A stretch of 64,000 nt of DNA from Pelecanus crispus (taxonomy: Eukaryota; Chordata; Aves; Pelecaniformes; Pelecanidae). The translations under genes were made by a program, and so were the position numbers. The DNA lies in the NCBI RefSeq assembly GCF_030463565.1, contig NC_134676.1, positions 30,195,228-30,259,227 of the forward strand. Direction: 5' to 3'. Positions 25,191-39,900 of this stretch are shown one piece after another. Position 1 is the first letter of the stretch; every line of letters begins with the position of its first letter. The notes under the pieces are model-generated. The model was not told where the DNA came from. It saw nothing but the letters and a program-made list of their open reading frames with translations, and did not search any database.

Positions 25191-28100
25191 AGCTCACCCC
25201 ACCATGGTTCTTCCTTTCCTTCTTAACCTGCTTGCCTCTCCTTTCAGCCATTCATCCTGAGTACTGAGAAATTCAATTTCACCTAAAAAGTCATCTTTTG
25301 CTAATAGTACCAGCAACTTAAACACCTTAAGTGTCTCAACAGACACCAGCAAGCAGTGGAGACACGGTACTGAGCTAAACACCTCAGCAATTTGTTCCAG
25401 TCTAAACAATCATTTATTCTCCTGTTGTGTAACACTCTGCAGACTGCAGGCCAACAAATTGCACAGTGAAAGGCATAGCATTCATTCAGCAAAATGGTCT
25501 ATACATCATGACATCTGTGCAACGGTCTGAACTGAGCACCAAAGAAGAGATGAGTTTTGATTTAACAAATCCTTCAAGGATGTTTCATTGAACCAAAATG
25601 GTCCAGTGAAACATGGACAGAAGAATTTTTGGAAAGCTCTCTGTTGCGCTCTGAGCCTTGTTCTGGCATGGCTTAAGCTCATAAATCTCTATGAAGAGGG
25701 ATGAGTGTATACACGTATCATTCTTCTGATCCATTTAGCAGCTTTAGCATGTGCTGTGTCCTTGTGTGTCCTTCAGGAGGACATACAGATTGTTGCTTCT
25801 CTGCAAAGAGAAAGCATTGGAGGAAAGTAATCCAGAAGCAAAAGTCTGGATGGAAAAGCTGGACACAACCCAATTGTTCCAGAATCAAAAGTCACTGATT
25901 AAAAATTCTAGCCTGATCTGAGTAGACAGACCTGTGCCCAAGCAGTGTCTCAGTTCATTATTCTTAATAGGAAGAAAACTGACAACTGAGATTTCTCAGA
26001 ACTTGTTTACTCCACCTGTTTTATTTCACCAGCATAGCCATCAACTGGGTTACTATATGCACATATGTCATTCTGTTTCTTGCCCTTCTTTCTTTTAGCA
26101 AATTAAAATGTATTACTGAAACTCTGTTAGTCAACTCTGTTTTTCACCTACTGTACCATTGTCTGTAGGTGTCTTTGCTCTCTCTCTCTGTCTTATTCCT
26201 ACTGCCCAGCTGACATGGTAGAAACTCTAGGGAGGGAGCTTGTCCTGCTGCCTCAGTTCAGCTAACACCATTCTTCCTTGCTTTATAAATCCAGTATCTA
26301 CTGCTGTGGATCTGCAGAGGCAGAGCTGCCCTGTGCAAAGGGATCAAGTAAAAGGTGCCTCGCAACTATGCGTTCCTGAGATTGCAATACTAACAGTCCT
26401 CCTGGCTTGCTCAGCACTCTCACCAATAATTCTCACTGATACTTTCAATTGAAATATCCAAGGCATTAATGAATTCCAAACTCTGTTTAAGGAGCTGAAG
26501 CAGAAAGAGACAACAGAACAGCAGAGTCAACAAATATTTTTCTGATTATCCCATTATATTTAATTTGCCATCGGTAGGAGAAATTATAATAACTGCAACT
26601 ACTTCAACAACTTATTTTTAAGTTAATTTGTCATACATTTCTCCACATAACAGTAACAAAAGTTATTTTTTTACTACTGCAACAGTCAATTGCTATGGCC
26701 GGACTCCGAGCAAACAATCTGGAAAAAACTGTTTAGAGCATGTTCCCATTCATAAAGAAGTACTTAGCTTAAGCAGGCTTAAACTGAAGTAAAGTCTTGA
26801 GAGGCAGCAGCCTAAGAAATAAAGTAAGATTAAGCAAAAATGTTCATATTATGATTTTTCTGATACTGGAAAGCTGTTGGGCATTCAGGCTGTCTTTTAC
26901 ATGTCTAACTCATTCTGTATCTGAGATTTCCAATTCTCATAGAGACAGTGAGCCCTGAGGGTCATATGCATGAACAAAATGTAATTGCTTTTCCCTAAAT
27001 TAGTCATCTATGTCTAGTGTACTGCGTTCTGTAAATGTGATTTTAAAACAAAAACCTGACTGAAGCAAGTATACAAAATCACAGTAAATAGTTTTGCTTG
27101 CACACACTTTGAGTCTTACAAATTTATCATCCAGCAGTCTGAAACTTGATGATATTTTAGGCAAATGGAGATTTAGGGACAATCTGATCTGTTCTTTTAT
27201 TCAAGTTAATGAGGTTATGCTGGATTTGTGTTACTGTAACAGATAACACCAAACAACTCTTTTAAGGCTTTCATTCATTTCAGCAGCAGCACATTTTTAC
27301 ATTATCCACTAGTTCTTCTTCTACATAATCTTGCAGGAAAAGGCAGCTGATGTTAATAGCATCTGGAAATTCGGAGATAATGCATGCAAATTTATGAAAG
27401 ATGTGGCGATTACTGAAGTGGCTTAAACTGCAGAAAGATAAATCAGCCACACAGCTCTCCTAATCCTGATTAATAGTTTGCTGATGAAATTTAGAAACTA
27501 ATTGCTGCTGCTGACGCCCTTCTCTGAACTGTGTCCTGGGCATTAGTCATAGAACAAGAAAGCTACTAACCTCATCTGACAAGCTCCTCATACTGCTACA
27601 AAAATGGAAGAAGTTTTTAAAGCATTGGTTGAGGTCCAAGATCAGCTGCCAGAAAACAAGTCTGGGAAACACAGCCCTACGGGATGTTTTTGAAATCTTT
27701 TGTCCTTTTATAGCAGAAAATTTGCTTTTATTTACTTGCCAGAGCAAAATCCCTTACATTATAAAATCAGGGCTCTGTATTATTTGGAAATTTCAGCTGG
27801 GCTGGATTACCTGGGTACACAAGCAATTGGTCTCCTGTGCTGTTCAGTTAGTTTGATGACAGAATGTGGATCTGTAAAACCCCTTTCTCTAGCACAGAAC
27901 AGCAAGTTTCTTACTCTGATCAGCTGAATGGTACATTTCTTTAAATATTCCACACTGAAAGCTAAAGAAGTGCCAAGCTTCAGCTCCCTAAATAGATATG
28001 ATTGAGGGGAAAGCTGTAAAATTGACTCAAATGCCCAATACTGGCAGAAACTGGTGAGGGTCACGCAGCTTAGGACATTACTAAAAGATTTGCAATAAGG

Positions 28101-31100
28101 TAAATATTTATTGCTAAAAACAGCTCGCATCACTGAAGTATTGGTCATCTACAGACCAGACTGCATTTTACAAGTAAATGTCCTGGCATATGAGATATTT
28201 TCAGACAGCTGCATTGAATTGAAAGATGATAAGGAAACTGAGGCAGGGAGAAAAACAAACTTGAGGCATCATAGTCATTGCATAATCACCCTGTAGGCAC
28301 TGTCACGATTCATTTACACAGTAACTACACATGCACTGAGGAATTTAAATGAAGTGCTCAAGTTGTCTGGATGCCCATGGGATTGAATCTTGAGGGTTCA
28401 GATTAGCCTTTAGATGGCGTTGGCTTAAATGGGAGGTCAGGAGGCTTTCTGCACTGATGCTGCAGGTACAACAAAGCTCACCTGACCAGAACATGCCAGG
28501 ATGCACAGATTAAATATTGCTATAAGGCAGCTCTCCATGATGGCCAGCGATACATTGTTCAAGCACCCTTAGAATTCACAAGAGACAGAATTTATCAGGA
28601 AGCTGAAAAATTAACAATAGGATAGGAGAACCTCATTAAGACAGGAACACAGAGAGTCCTAGGAATGCAGAGACTGGTCTGAGGTCCGGAGACAGGAGCT
28701 GCAAAATTGGGAAAGAGGCTATAATACAAAATGCAATTGGTTTAGGGCCCTACAGAAGGATACAAGTGAAGGAAAAAAAGACACAGGTAAGAACAGAGAG
28801 AAGTTAGAGGAATTATCTTGCCTACCTAGAAGAACAGACAAACTCCAGAGGCCCTTCCTGGACCTCTGTGAGACACCTGTCCCTCTTTCCCAACTTCAGC
28901 AAGCACCTGATAGGGCAATAAAGTGAGGCCAACACAGATCACAATGCCCTCAGTGTTTCAGTAGATCAAGCCCTGAAACCATTTCTCTTGATTCCTATAT
29001 AACTGATCTGCAGGGATAAAGTGCACCAACGCTTGGGACAGCCTGCTTAGCAAGACCTGAACATGCCTTTTCAATGTGCTAGGGAAATCTGATGTTTGGC
29101 TTTTTTTATAACTGCACCGTGAAATTTTAATGACAAGTCTCCTTAAAGGAGGCAAGGCTTCCACCAAGCAACTAAAGATTCTTCCCTTCTCCCTGAGACA
29201 GAAAGCATCTGCAAGAGTTCTACTCAATGTCACCAGATGAAGATGGTCTAGGAGCCTTACTTCCCATGCAGAAACAGGCCTGAGGCAGTGGTTGTTATGC
29301 CATATGGCACATAGAGGCCACCCTGATTGACTTACATACCTCTACAGATAAAACTGCATGCAGCAGGAGATACTGCACTCTGTGGGCTAAGGTACCCAAG
29401 ATGTACTTCAGCCTATGGGAACTCACCATCAAACTCCTACAAGCTCCTTCCAATAAAAATACACACTTCCCTTTCTTCAGCATGATGATGAAGGCAGGAG
29501 TTTTTTCAAAATCATTTGGGTGCTAATGAGGACATACTGATGTCTCAAGACCTCCCAAGTTTCATGGAAGTATTTGGTTTTGGATGAGCAGGAGGAACTT
29601 CAGTATTTAGAGGGAAGGGTTACAGAACTGGCCTGGTGAAACAGCATCAAAAAGCAGTGAGAGCTGAAAACTCCCCAGCCCAGACCTCTCATGGGCAAAT
29701 GGAGATGCAGTCTAACAATGCACCACAACGAATGGCAGTACATTTGAAAGGTACAAGATCTTCCTGCCCCTCTCTCCAAGTTAGAACTCACTCGGTGACC
29801 TTGCAGAACACCCTTTCAAAATATCTATTCAAAAGATACATTCAAGGCAATACAAATCTGTGCCAGTCACAGCAATTAAGTCAAGGCATCCAGGTTGCTA
29901 ATTCAGGTTCCTATGCACAGCAGAAAGAAAGTAAAAATTAATTATTAATTTAAATTATCTTACTTTTTACAGATGGACACCCAAAGAAATGTAACACATT
30001 TTTGGTTCTTCCATCATAGTCCATTCAGATACTTACAGACAGTTAACGACAGGCTAACACATAAAATGGCATGTCTATGGCTTAAAGGTATCCTCATTTT
30101 AGAAAAGCAGCATTCTGCCCTAGTCGACCTTAACCAACAAACTTAATCTTAGACTTAACTCAGTCAAAGCAAAATGAAATTTGTAACCAGGTTTAACTGC
30201 ATGATAAATTATTTTCTATGAAAACCTGTAGCCAATGAATTATACACCAAAATGAAGAGCTCCATGGAACCTACATCAAAATATAGAAGAAATTACTAGC
30301 CAGGCAAAAGGTTAAGTTATTCGGATATGTGCTCATTCAAAAACACTTGTTACATAACCTTACTAATAAATAAAAAGAAAAATAATTTTTCTGCTAGAAT
30401 CCAAGAAATAAAAAAAGAAACACTGTGAAATTTATTCAGTTTTTCTTATAAACCAAAACCATGTTCGTGCAAATTTACAGACAACATATTTTAATTGTTT
30501 GCTCTAATGCTTTCTGTCAGTACTGAATTCAGAAGGGCCCAAATTTGTCTTTCATTCTGCATTCTTTTGTCTGACTGGTTCTTGGGACAGATAAGGCAGA
30601 AATACTTAGGGAAAACACAGATGCTGACATGTAACTGAATTTCTTCTAATGATGGTTTTATCTGAATTTTGGTAATTGTGATGTTCCAAAAAGGGACACC
30701 TGCAACAGGCTGGGTTAGACATACCATTAGACATACCAATCCTCATACTTTGTACACTGAATCACATCAGGAAAAAACATGTGATTTTTCCATACAGGCA
30801 AAATCCCTCCAAATGCTGTTGCAGTCTGTGAAAAGACTATTATAGGGGAACCAGTGAGACCTTTCTGCATTATGTTCAAGTCAGAAGACTGAGTGCCAGG
30901 CACCTTCAAAAGCTGTGTGGGCAGTGATTAAGATTGCCTATGGCTTCTGAATGTCCATCTTCCACATTCTTCATACCTCAAGGTACTAGACACCAGAGTT
31001 GCAAGAAGACCCTCAAGATGTGAACAACTGGCAGTTCTCTGTTTCAGCACAAGACACAGTTAATTTGCTGATTCTTTTGTCTTTGACTTGAGACACCCAG

Positions 31101-31157
31101 GAAAATTAAAAGTTGTCATTAAAAGTCTGTAGAAATTTTTGATTACATATTACTTAC

Positions 31158-31273
31158 CAGTGCCAAAGCTTTCCTCTCCACAAAGTGAGCAACGTCCAGA
31201 GTCCATGAGATTGGAAAAATATCGCCATCCTGCTGGTGTCTCATACACAGGAATCTTCATTACTTTTGCCACT
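31158..31273 (-). CDS. PGM5: PGM5 exon with the sugar-binding loop (residues ~349-386)
   Basis: 116 nt: one base finishing a lysine codon, 38 codons from [20 protein letters not shown] to CGEESFGT, and one base of the next glycine. CGEESFGTG is the sugar-binding loop of alpha-D-phosphohexomutases. By a 567-residue numbering its Glu and Ser are 381 and 383, equal to E376 and S378 of PGM1, both kept. [17 protein letters not shown] is the conserved domain 3 core (PGM1 has ETPTGWKFFGNLMDASK). The acceptor is TCTTTTCCAG and the donor GTAAGT, both strong. The exon is isolated by a 30.6-kb intron upstream and a 9.9-kb intron downstream. Confidence 0.96.
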
Positions 31274-33875
31274 CTGGAAAAGACACAATAAAACATCACA
31301 GGATTAAGACACTGGTTTTTTTACATATGGCCTGAGATCAGCTGAGGAATATTCTAGGTCTTGCTACATGTCCTGACAGCTGGGCTATAAGTAATAAAAA
31401 AAACAAAACAGATCAATGGCATCATTCAAAACCGATCCTTGTCTCAGAACCTGACTTCAACCAGAGCCCAGGTATGTTTACACACTAAGTGTAGTATTTC
31501 GGAAAATGTAGGACCTCAGCTCAATAGGATTTACCAGTATCTTTCTCTTGTTATTGAGCAAGAAACAGTTACATCTAGAGATACACAGTTTTGTTACACT
31601 AGTATTTTAATGAAAGTTAAAGCACCATGTTGAAGTACCTTCCTTTACAAAACACAGGTGGCCAACATCGATATGCTTGAAAGACACTTTTACTTCTGTT
31701 CATGTGTTCAAAGCCAGGACAATACAGGAATGTTTCCATGATGCAGCATCTCTGAAAAAGCCTTCCCAGTCTCAACCTGAGTCTGAACTTTCCCTGTCTC
31801 CTCTGATGCACCTATATAAAATACTCCTAGCTGGCTGACCTGCCAGTATTTCCAAGAACCAAATAAACCACTATATAAGCTGGATGTGCTTTCCCTTCCC
31901 CAGGCTGTTAACTGGTAATTAAACCTGTCATAAACTATAATGAAAAAATCTTTTCTTGGACTAAAAAACAAGAAAGAAGAAAAAAACAAATCCTCTAAGG
32001 AACCCACTACAAAGCTGTGATTTATGCAGAATGAATATTACCATTATTTTTGTTTCTAATTATATTTGCTTGTTTTCATTGTGTGCATAGGATTTTCAGA
32101 GCCAACTGGTTTTTAATACAAAAAATATTAATTGAGATAAAGTCAAGAAATTTGACTGACTAAAAAGGACCCTACAATCTTCCTAGGACTGCTGCAGCAA
32201 TCACACCTAACAAACGTTTCCTGAATTCCACCCCCACAGAAGAACACTTGATGTGAGACAACTTAAATTTTAACTGCAGTCAAGCACAGGCAAAGCAGAT
32301 CAATCAAAGCGGGATTCAATACACAACACAATCCACCTAAAAGTTACATGTCAAGGTGAAAGCAGTCACCTCCCTGATCAACAGAGACACCTGTTTTCAG
32401 ACAGTCCATCACACTGTCTTAAAGTAGGTGTGTAAGGTAGATGGGATGAACTCTCCAAATACGCAAATACTGACCCTTTCAAAAGCTGGTACATAAGTGT
32501 ACCTAAACGACAGTGCAGCCCTTAAGTATTCTCTCTGAAATTGTTAAATTGCTAATCAGCACTGGTATTAAGTCTCCAAATCCACATTTTTTTGTGTGTG
32601 TGTAACAAATATCCATTGCTATCTAAGTCTCGTCCTATTCAGCCTAGATGTTCATTTTTATACTTATATATTACATCTAAAAAGAGTGTTTTTAAAATGA
32701 GATAGAGTAAGAATTGCTGATACTTATTTTAAAAGAGCTAAAGAGGTACCTGGAGAAAAAAATATTATCAAAATGTTTAATCTTAAACTCAGTTTTCATG
32801 TCTCTAGTTTAGAGGTAGAGGCAAGTGTATACCTCCTTGTGTTTATACAGCACTAGCTTTATTATTGGCCCTTAGAAATGCTGCTGTATAAGGGAGGTCA
32901 TTCAGTGCAGAGATGAACAGGTTTCTGGCTGGCTCTGAAAAAAATCAAGAACATAAAATGATTTAATCTCTGAGTGACAGTAACTGCAGGCTGGGAACAG
33001 GACTGTACTGCCAAAAACTAGAAAACAATCAACCAGAAAACAATGGCTAACACGCTGGAAGAGCAAAACCAATTCTCTTGAGGTAGCCTAACAATACAGC
33101 AGGAATATTTCTGCTTGCAGAAATGTTCCCATATCCTGGTCCTGTTTTGGAGAAGGAAATCCTTTCCCTTTCACTTTTCTGTATTCCTCTAGTCTGGGGA
33201 CAAACAGCCTTGGACGGACCCATCTTGAGCAGCACCAAAGATTTCCAGGGACTGTAATGGTTTTCAAAGACTTCTACGCACTAGGCTAGCACCGAAAATA
33301 CAGATGTTGATTCTGTTGGCATTGGGCTTACTTTAAACTAAGCCTTTCAAAGAAACAAACAAATAAACATAATATGCATACAAACATATACATACAAAGC
33401 TTATAGTGAAATATGACATATTGTTCCTTGCAATATTTTTTTGTTCTTGACTCTTAAGATTTTAACAGAGTAAATAAGCAGAAGCACACTAAAAAGTAAG
33501 CATACTCTTTTTTTAATTGCCATTTTACTGAACTAAAGAATCGTCACTGGAAGTCTCAATAAATGCAGATTGTGCCTTTATGCAACCTATAGACATTTAA
33601 GGTGAATGATCACCCCAGGAAACATGAGAGGTGTTCCCGTAGGAAGATGCAAAAAACTCTCAAAGCTGCAGACTCAGAGAAATAATGTGTTGCATCAGAT
33701 CAAACAAATAACAATGCAAACTACAGAGAAATACCCTCAGAGGAAGGAAACTTCCTTAACTGGGAAATTGCTAGATCTTCAAAGCCAGGGATGGGGAATG
33801 GATTTTTAATGCTCCTACATCTACATCTTTCTTATCAAGAAATACGACTGGTATGACTTCAGTGCACAGAAAGTT

Positions 33876-33907
33876 TAAAAAAAACCAAACCAAAACAAAA
33901 CAAAACA
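33876..33907. repeat. A-rich (AAAAC)n simple repeat
   Basis: A run of AAACC and AAAAC units ending AAAACAAAACAAAACAA. It is a short intronic microsatellite with no associated transposon recognised. Confidence 0.8.
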
Positions 33908-36900
33908 ATCTTCATTTACAAAAACTTTTTGCTTTACATTCACCAAACTGCTGTCTTGAGACAAAATGACAAAATCAGAGCTTTCAGTCACTGGTACACC
34001 AAGTAGCTAGATTTTTTTTAAAAAAAGTGCCAGCTGAGACAAAAGGGTAGCATCTCTTCTGGACCAAAATTTGAAAATTAGTTTACGTACCACTGAAGAT
34101 TTCTAGCACTACCTAATGCAGCATATGACTTCATGACAAGCTTGAAAGATACTAAGGAAATATTTTATTCTACTAGGCAACAAAATGCTTAGGATGAGGG
34201 TTTCTGGAACTTGTAATTCTGCAAGAACAATTGCTGGTGAGTGACAGTAAGGTTTTTGTTTTATCTATAACAAATCACAGATCCATTAAGTACAATCCAT
34301 AATGTTTTTAGCAATATATCTTCACAGGACAGTTCAAATAAATCTATATATACACAGCTTTTTAAGTTTCTCTTCTTTCTGTACATTTACACTGGAGTCC
34401 CACAATCTAGGAGTTAGAAATGGAAAGTCAAGTGGTTACCATAAAGATTTTGGTTTTTATATGAGATCTCTTGGTCAGACAGGATACTACTTCTCTCAGA
34501 AAGGGAGTCTTGGAACTGGTGCTGCAAAGGGTTTATATCTTGCAGAGGTCTCACTCATCAGAGTAAATTTTATATGTCCTTATACATATGAGAGATACAT
34601 ATATATAAAGAGATGTATCATCAACAAGATACTGATGCAGTAGTGCTCCTGTAAGGGCAATACCTCAGTCTCTGAGTTCTCTGGATGAACATGTTAGCTG
34701 TCAAAAGGCCCAACCTGACAGATGGAATATACTTCCAGAGCAATTCAAAATAAAAAACTGGAAGAAAATACTCCACATGAATAGGTTCATTTTCCTAGTC
34801 TATTTGAAGTAAGAGTATTTATGTCTAACCACACAGTTGATATACCTGTGTTTATATGTTCCATGAGTATGACCTATGAAGAAGGAATACAACAAACCAT
34901 GGACATTCTGGTTCTTGTCACCTCAGACATTTAATGGGACTGACTTCAAACACTATTCTTGCTTGCCTTCTTTCAGCATAAGTGCTCACTACATCAATGA
35001 GATTTTACAATACAGTTTCTTCTGTCTGTGTGTAGAACTAATTAGCTCTTGCTAGACTGGGAAACAGGGTATTTACACTTGGACCTAAACTGAAGGGCAA
35101 TCACCTTAGTTATTCTGCCCATATCAGAGTTAAAGGTATTTCTGTTCCCAGTCTGCTGAAATACTAATTGAAGAGGAAAAAAAAAATCAAAGAAGATGCA
35201 CATCTGAATATCCCAGATCTTCTTCCTTATACTTCATAGCCATATGCATGTCACCTAACTAGGAAAACAGAGGGTACAGGACCCTTGATAGCCCAAATTA
35301 TTTTCTTTGGAATTACAGTGAAAATATTATCCTGCCTAAACTGTGTAAAAATATAACTTTCCATTGGAAAAAAAAAAAGTTCTCTTATTTAAAAGGGTTA
35401 AAGGAATATCCTTGTGATACCTTTATTTCAGTTTTCCACCCAGTGGAGACAACAGACTATTTTTCACAGATGGGCTAATAAAGCAAAGTGGTCCTTGAGG
35501 GTATCTCCCAGTCACTGTGGTTTTGCACTAGCAAAACACCACTGACTTCAGCAGAATTATCCTGACTTACAGTAACGAAAGTCAGAGGGAAGTTTGCTCC
35601 AACCTGTTCTCTACAATGCCACAAAAAGTCCTGATGAATACACATCATTCAGATACAACAAATGGCCTGCGGCAAGCTGACTTTCTTGTGCCCAGTGAAA
35701 GTTTTATAACTTCTGAGAATAGATCAGTCAATCAAACAAAATTATCCTGCCAATGTCGTGACACCTGTTCACCACAAAGATAAAGGTCACAACACTGGGG
35801 GAAGGGCTTTCTTTGACAGGTCTCAGAAACTGTGTAAATGACTGGCTAGAGTCTTGCATTGTAGGTGAAATGCTGGCTAGCGTAAAGTGCCACATCGCAT
35901 TCATTCTGGAGTCTTAACTTGGAGGAAGAAAGAGATATTTATGAAAGAATCACTAAAGAAGCAGCTATTGCATGTCCTTGCCCCTCTTGTCTTCCACCAC
36001 CTGTAGGTATCAGCTGCATGTGTGAAAGATGCTCACAGATACTTAGGTGAGCAAGCTTCAAAACACAGACTGGTGTTTCATGGACACATTTTTTTCCAAT
36101 CCTACTCCCCTCTGTGGAGCCAGCACTGAGGTAAACAAGGTGCTGTAATTTAGAGAGCAACAAGCATGATCCTGCAGAAGGCTAAGCACTCTTGGGCCCT
36201 AACAAACAGGAACTGAAGGAATTTGTGGGACAGACATGTGGGCCACTGAAATATAGTGTGTGGTAGCAGCATTTTGTAAGAGATCAAACCTCTGTAATGG
36301 CTTCTTTCAGAGTTACTGTCTACAGAAGAAAAAGGTTTCATACTGTGTCTTCTAAATCTCTACTTAGCCACTCAAGTAGACTGTGTTATCTAATCTCCAG
36401 CTGATAAAAGCCTCATTTGATTCAAGGCCTGAAGCATATTTTATTTTAAAGACAAGACTATGGTTTGACTGAAACTAAGAAAACCAGTTTTTCTTCCCAC
36501 TTCTGTAGTCTTTCTTCACACAAAGAATGAAAAATATCTCAAGTAAGGATCTGCATCTGATTTATCAAGAAAATAATTTCTCTAGCTGAAGATAACAGTC
36601 TTCACACAGTCTAACCTTGCCATTTGTATTTTATTGTGTTTTATTTGATATTTTACTGCCTGAAATGCTTTAAAATTTTTGTAACACTCTGGATGCTTCT
36701 GAAATCAAAACAATTGACATATGTTTGCCTACGTCAATTTTTCCATCCCTTTATTAGAGATCCTGCTTTTGCTATTCTCTAACCAGATAGTACAGTCTTT
36801 GCCTTGGTGGACTTACTTATGTGTACTTGCAACCAGACCTAAAATTTCATGGGTTAATTCTTTTTGAGTACTACGACGACATCCAGGATTGAACTCCTAT

Positions 36901-39900
36901 CATGCTGCCACAGTTTCTCTTCTATCTGATCTTTTGCATTACCCCATTCTCTCTCCAACACTCAAATTTCTTTTGCAAATAATTTTTTTTAAACTTTATT
37001 GAAAATGTATACACAATATTCATTGCCTTTTTAGTCACCAAGTCGCTACCCCATTCTCACTGCATGATGTTTCCACTTGTTCTTTCTGCAGTCTCTTCCT
37101 GTTGATGCTAAAAAGCTCTTTGCTATTTCATTTCTCAACTTTGGAAGGCTAATTCAGCTCACCTTTGGTCAGTTTCCTCTTCATTCTTATTATTTCTCAA
37201 GATGCAAGAGCCATGAACTAAACGGTTTTAATTTTTTTCTTCAGTCTCATCTGTAAGTCTCTCCTTCTGCAACTCCAACAGCCTGTGAGGAATTCACAGC
37301 AGTAGCAATGACAGCACCAGCACTGGCACCAACTATGATGTGAAATGGATGTTCTGCTTCTGGATGTTTTCACTCTGTCTGCACCACCTTCCCTTAAAAG
37401 GCTTCAACTGCATATCGTGCAAGGAGCAGAACTAAAACAACAGTAAGCCCCCTTATATGGTCAAGTATTACAATGTTACTCCTTCCCAGTCTTTAATTTA
37501 TTAAGCAAAGAGCAATGGAATGCTAAGCCCCTGCACACAACACAGATAACCAGGACATATCACTAAGATAAGATGTAAACTGCCATGGCTGGCAGAGGCT
37601 GTCAGGAGCACAAGGCAGAAGAAAAACAGTAGAAAACAAGTTCCTTTTCCTTCTGCTTTCTAGTATGCTACATCTCACGGAGAAAGATCATAGAAACAGA
37701 AATCAATAAACAAAAAGCATCTGAAGACACTTCAGCTAAAAAGGATCTAAAAACATTTGGGTTTTTTGGTTTTGCTTCCTCCCCACCCCTGCAAAGCTTT
37801 AACTCTAAAATGCTTCTGCAGGTGGACTAAAGGTACACTGAATCAAGCTCTGATGTTCAGGGGTAGTTTGTGTCTTGAAAACTGGTAACTTCAGGTGGAT
37901 GTTTTTTGCTGACGATAGTTCTGAGGATGGTTATGGTTTGCTAATAACTGCAGAAATCATCTTCTTGTTAAATTCTATTCAGGACAATTTGAATTCCCTT
38001 TCTATCACTGGAGCCTCTTGGCACTCATGCAGTATAACTGCAGTGCCAACTGTTAGAATATTCTCTCCTGCCTCTCAGTCTCACATTGGCCTTTCCCTGT
38101 GTTCGAAATCTTTCAAGAGTAAAAACTAAAAATTATCCCAGCAGAAAGGCAAAGTCCTATCAGCACATCCTACCCTGCTCATGCCTTGTAACGCAGAGCA
38201 ACCATCCACACTAGAAACTTATTTGAGCTACATGGAACACACTCATGTTCAGCACAATCACCACTATATTCCAAGGACATGAACTATTGTGTGGAAGGTC
38301 AGCCCTCTGGCTTTAAATTCCTAAAACAAATTAATTTAAAACTTACTATCTCCCTTTGGGTCCTTCAGGTTCATTGGACTTTTTCTGTCTCCTGTAGGAG
38401 CAGACTTGAAAAGGCTTGCACCATCACAAGGACAGTCAAAACAATCATCATGGAACTTGGGCTCCCAAACATACACACAGTGGGGCCCTGCAGTTATTTA
38501 CACTCCTTGTTGCCACCTATAGGCCATGGTGCAAAGACACAGCTCAAGTGTTTCATACTATCAAGTTTTCCTGCACGCAGACTCTGTAATACCTCAGTCA
38601 AATGTTACAAGCACCTTGTGCAACATACCGAAAAGACGGCATTTTTTAAAGTACTTGAGACACTTTACAAAATAATGGTAAATTAATTTATGTCCCAATC
38701 CCAACAGGCAACTTTCTGATTCAATCCCAGCGGGTAAAAGTAAATTCACATGCCTAACTTCATAGCCAGCTACAGAGCCGGGGAGCACTGCAGAACCAAA
38801 ATGCATTTGTAAGTAGGCCAACAGCTGCAGCACAGCTCTGCTTCAAATCTCTGAGCAAGGGCTGCAGAATGCCTCTGCCTCTTCCCTGCTCTTCAGGGAG
38901 TAAGCGCTCAAAGTAAAAATAGCCAGCGCAGCTCCTTGCTGAGTCTGCCTTTGCCTTCAAAACTAACATGATAATCCTGTCCACTATGGGCAAGAGGTGC
39001 AAGGATACTTTTTGTGGACACTGGACTTTAGCCTAGTCTCCCTAATTTGCTGTGGAGTGAACTGTCACTGATGCAGAATTCACTGGTGAATGGGGACAGT
39101 AAATGCACCTTTAACAAATACACGAAGCAGATGGCATGCCAAGATGGAATTTTTCACCCCATATTTGCAAGCGCTGCAAGTAGGTTATTGTCATAGTGAT
39201 CAAGATACAAAATTACTGCCAATGTTAAAACTATCAGTAGCATGCAAGTTACATCTGTATTATCACAGTAAGATTGTTACCATCCCCAATTTGTGGGCTC
39301 TATAAGGCATGAAAGAACCTTTTCCTGACAAGTTAAATCACTTCTTAGAAGTTGCACTGGAGGAGACCTCATACACAGGCTTAGGTGTTAAGGCCTTGAG
39401 TACAGCTTTGGCTTATAAGTTCCTCTCTGAAGTCTGGATAACACAGAGTCCTAGCAATGAGATTCCATGGGAGAAAAAAGTTCTCTGAAGAGCTAAGTGC
39501 TTCATTCAATTTAATTGAAATTTGTGTGTATGGAAACTAAGAATTTTCCTTCTTTTCAAGGAAACACAGCATTAAAGAAATCCCACCATGACAAACTGGA
39601 CTTTATCAGAAGCCTCTCCTTCAGACAGTAAACTGGCCAATGAGCCTACAACATCTGTTTCTGCTCAGCCAGACTATCATGGTACGAACAGTGCTGTCAG
39701 CATGAAAGCACTGTAACTCAGACTACAAAACACACAATTCTTTGCAGTCTCCAGAAAAAAAACATGAAATCCCCTCTGTCAGCTTTTAAAAAAATCTCAG
39801 TGTTTTGACAGATTTTAGCATGGAGCAGATGTTCAGAAAAGAATCAGAAATGGACACAACTGCTAGATGCTAGACTCTTGCACAATAATAAAAAAATTAA

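Noticed and set aside
24615..25226. 203-codon plus-strand open frame and overlapping minus-strand frames in the GC-rich patch
   Set aside because: Proline/glycine-rich low-complexity translations occur in several frames at once, as expected where stop codons are rare. No domain, splice signals or start context set one apart.
34302..34643. 113-codon plus-strand frame in the large intron
   Set aside because: No recognisable motif, AT-rich codon content like the surroundings, and no conserved neighbours; judged a chance frame.
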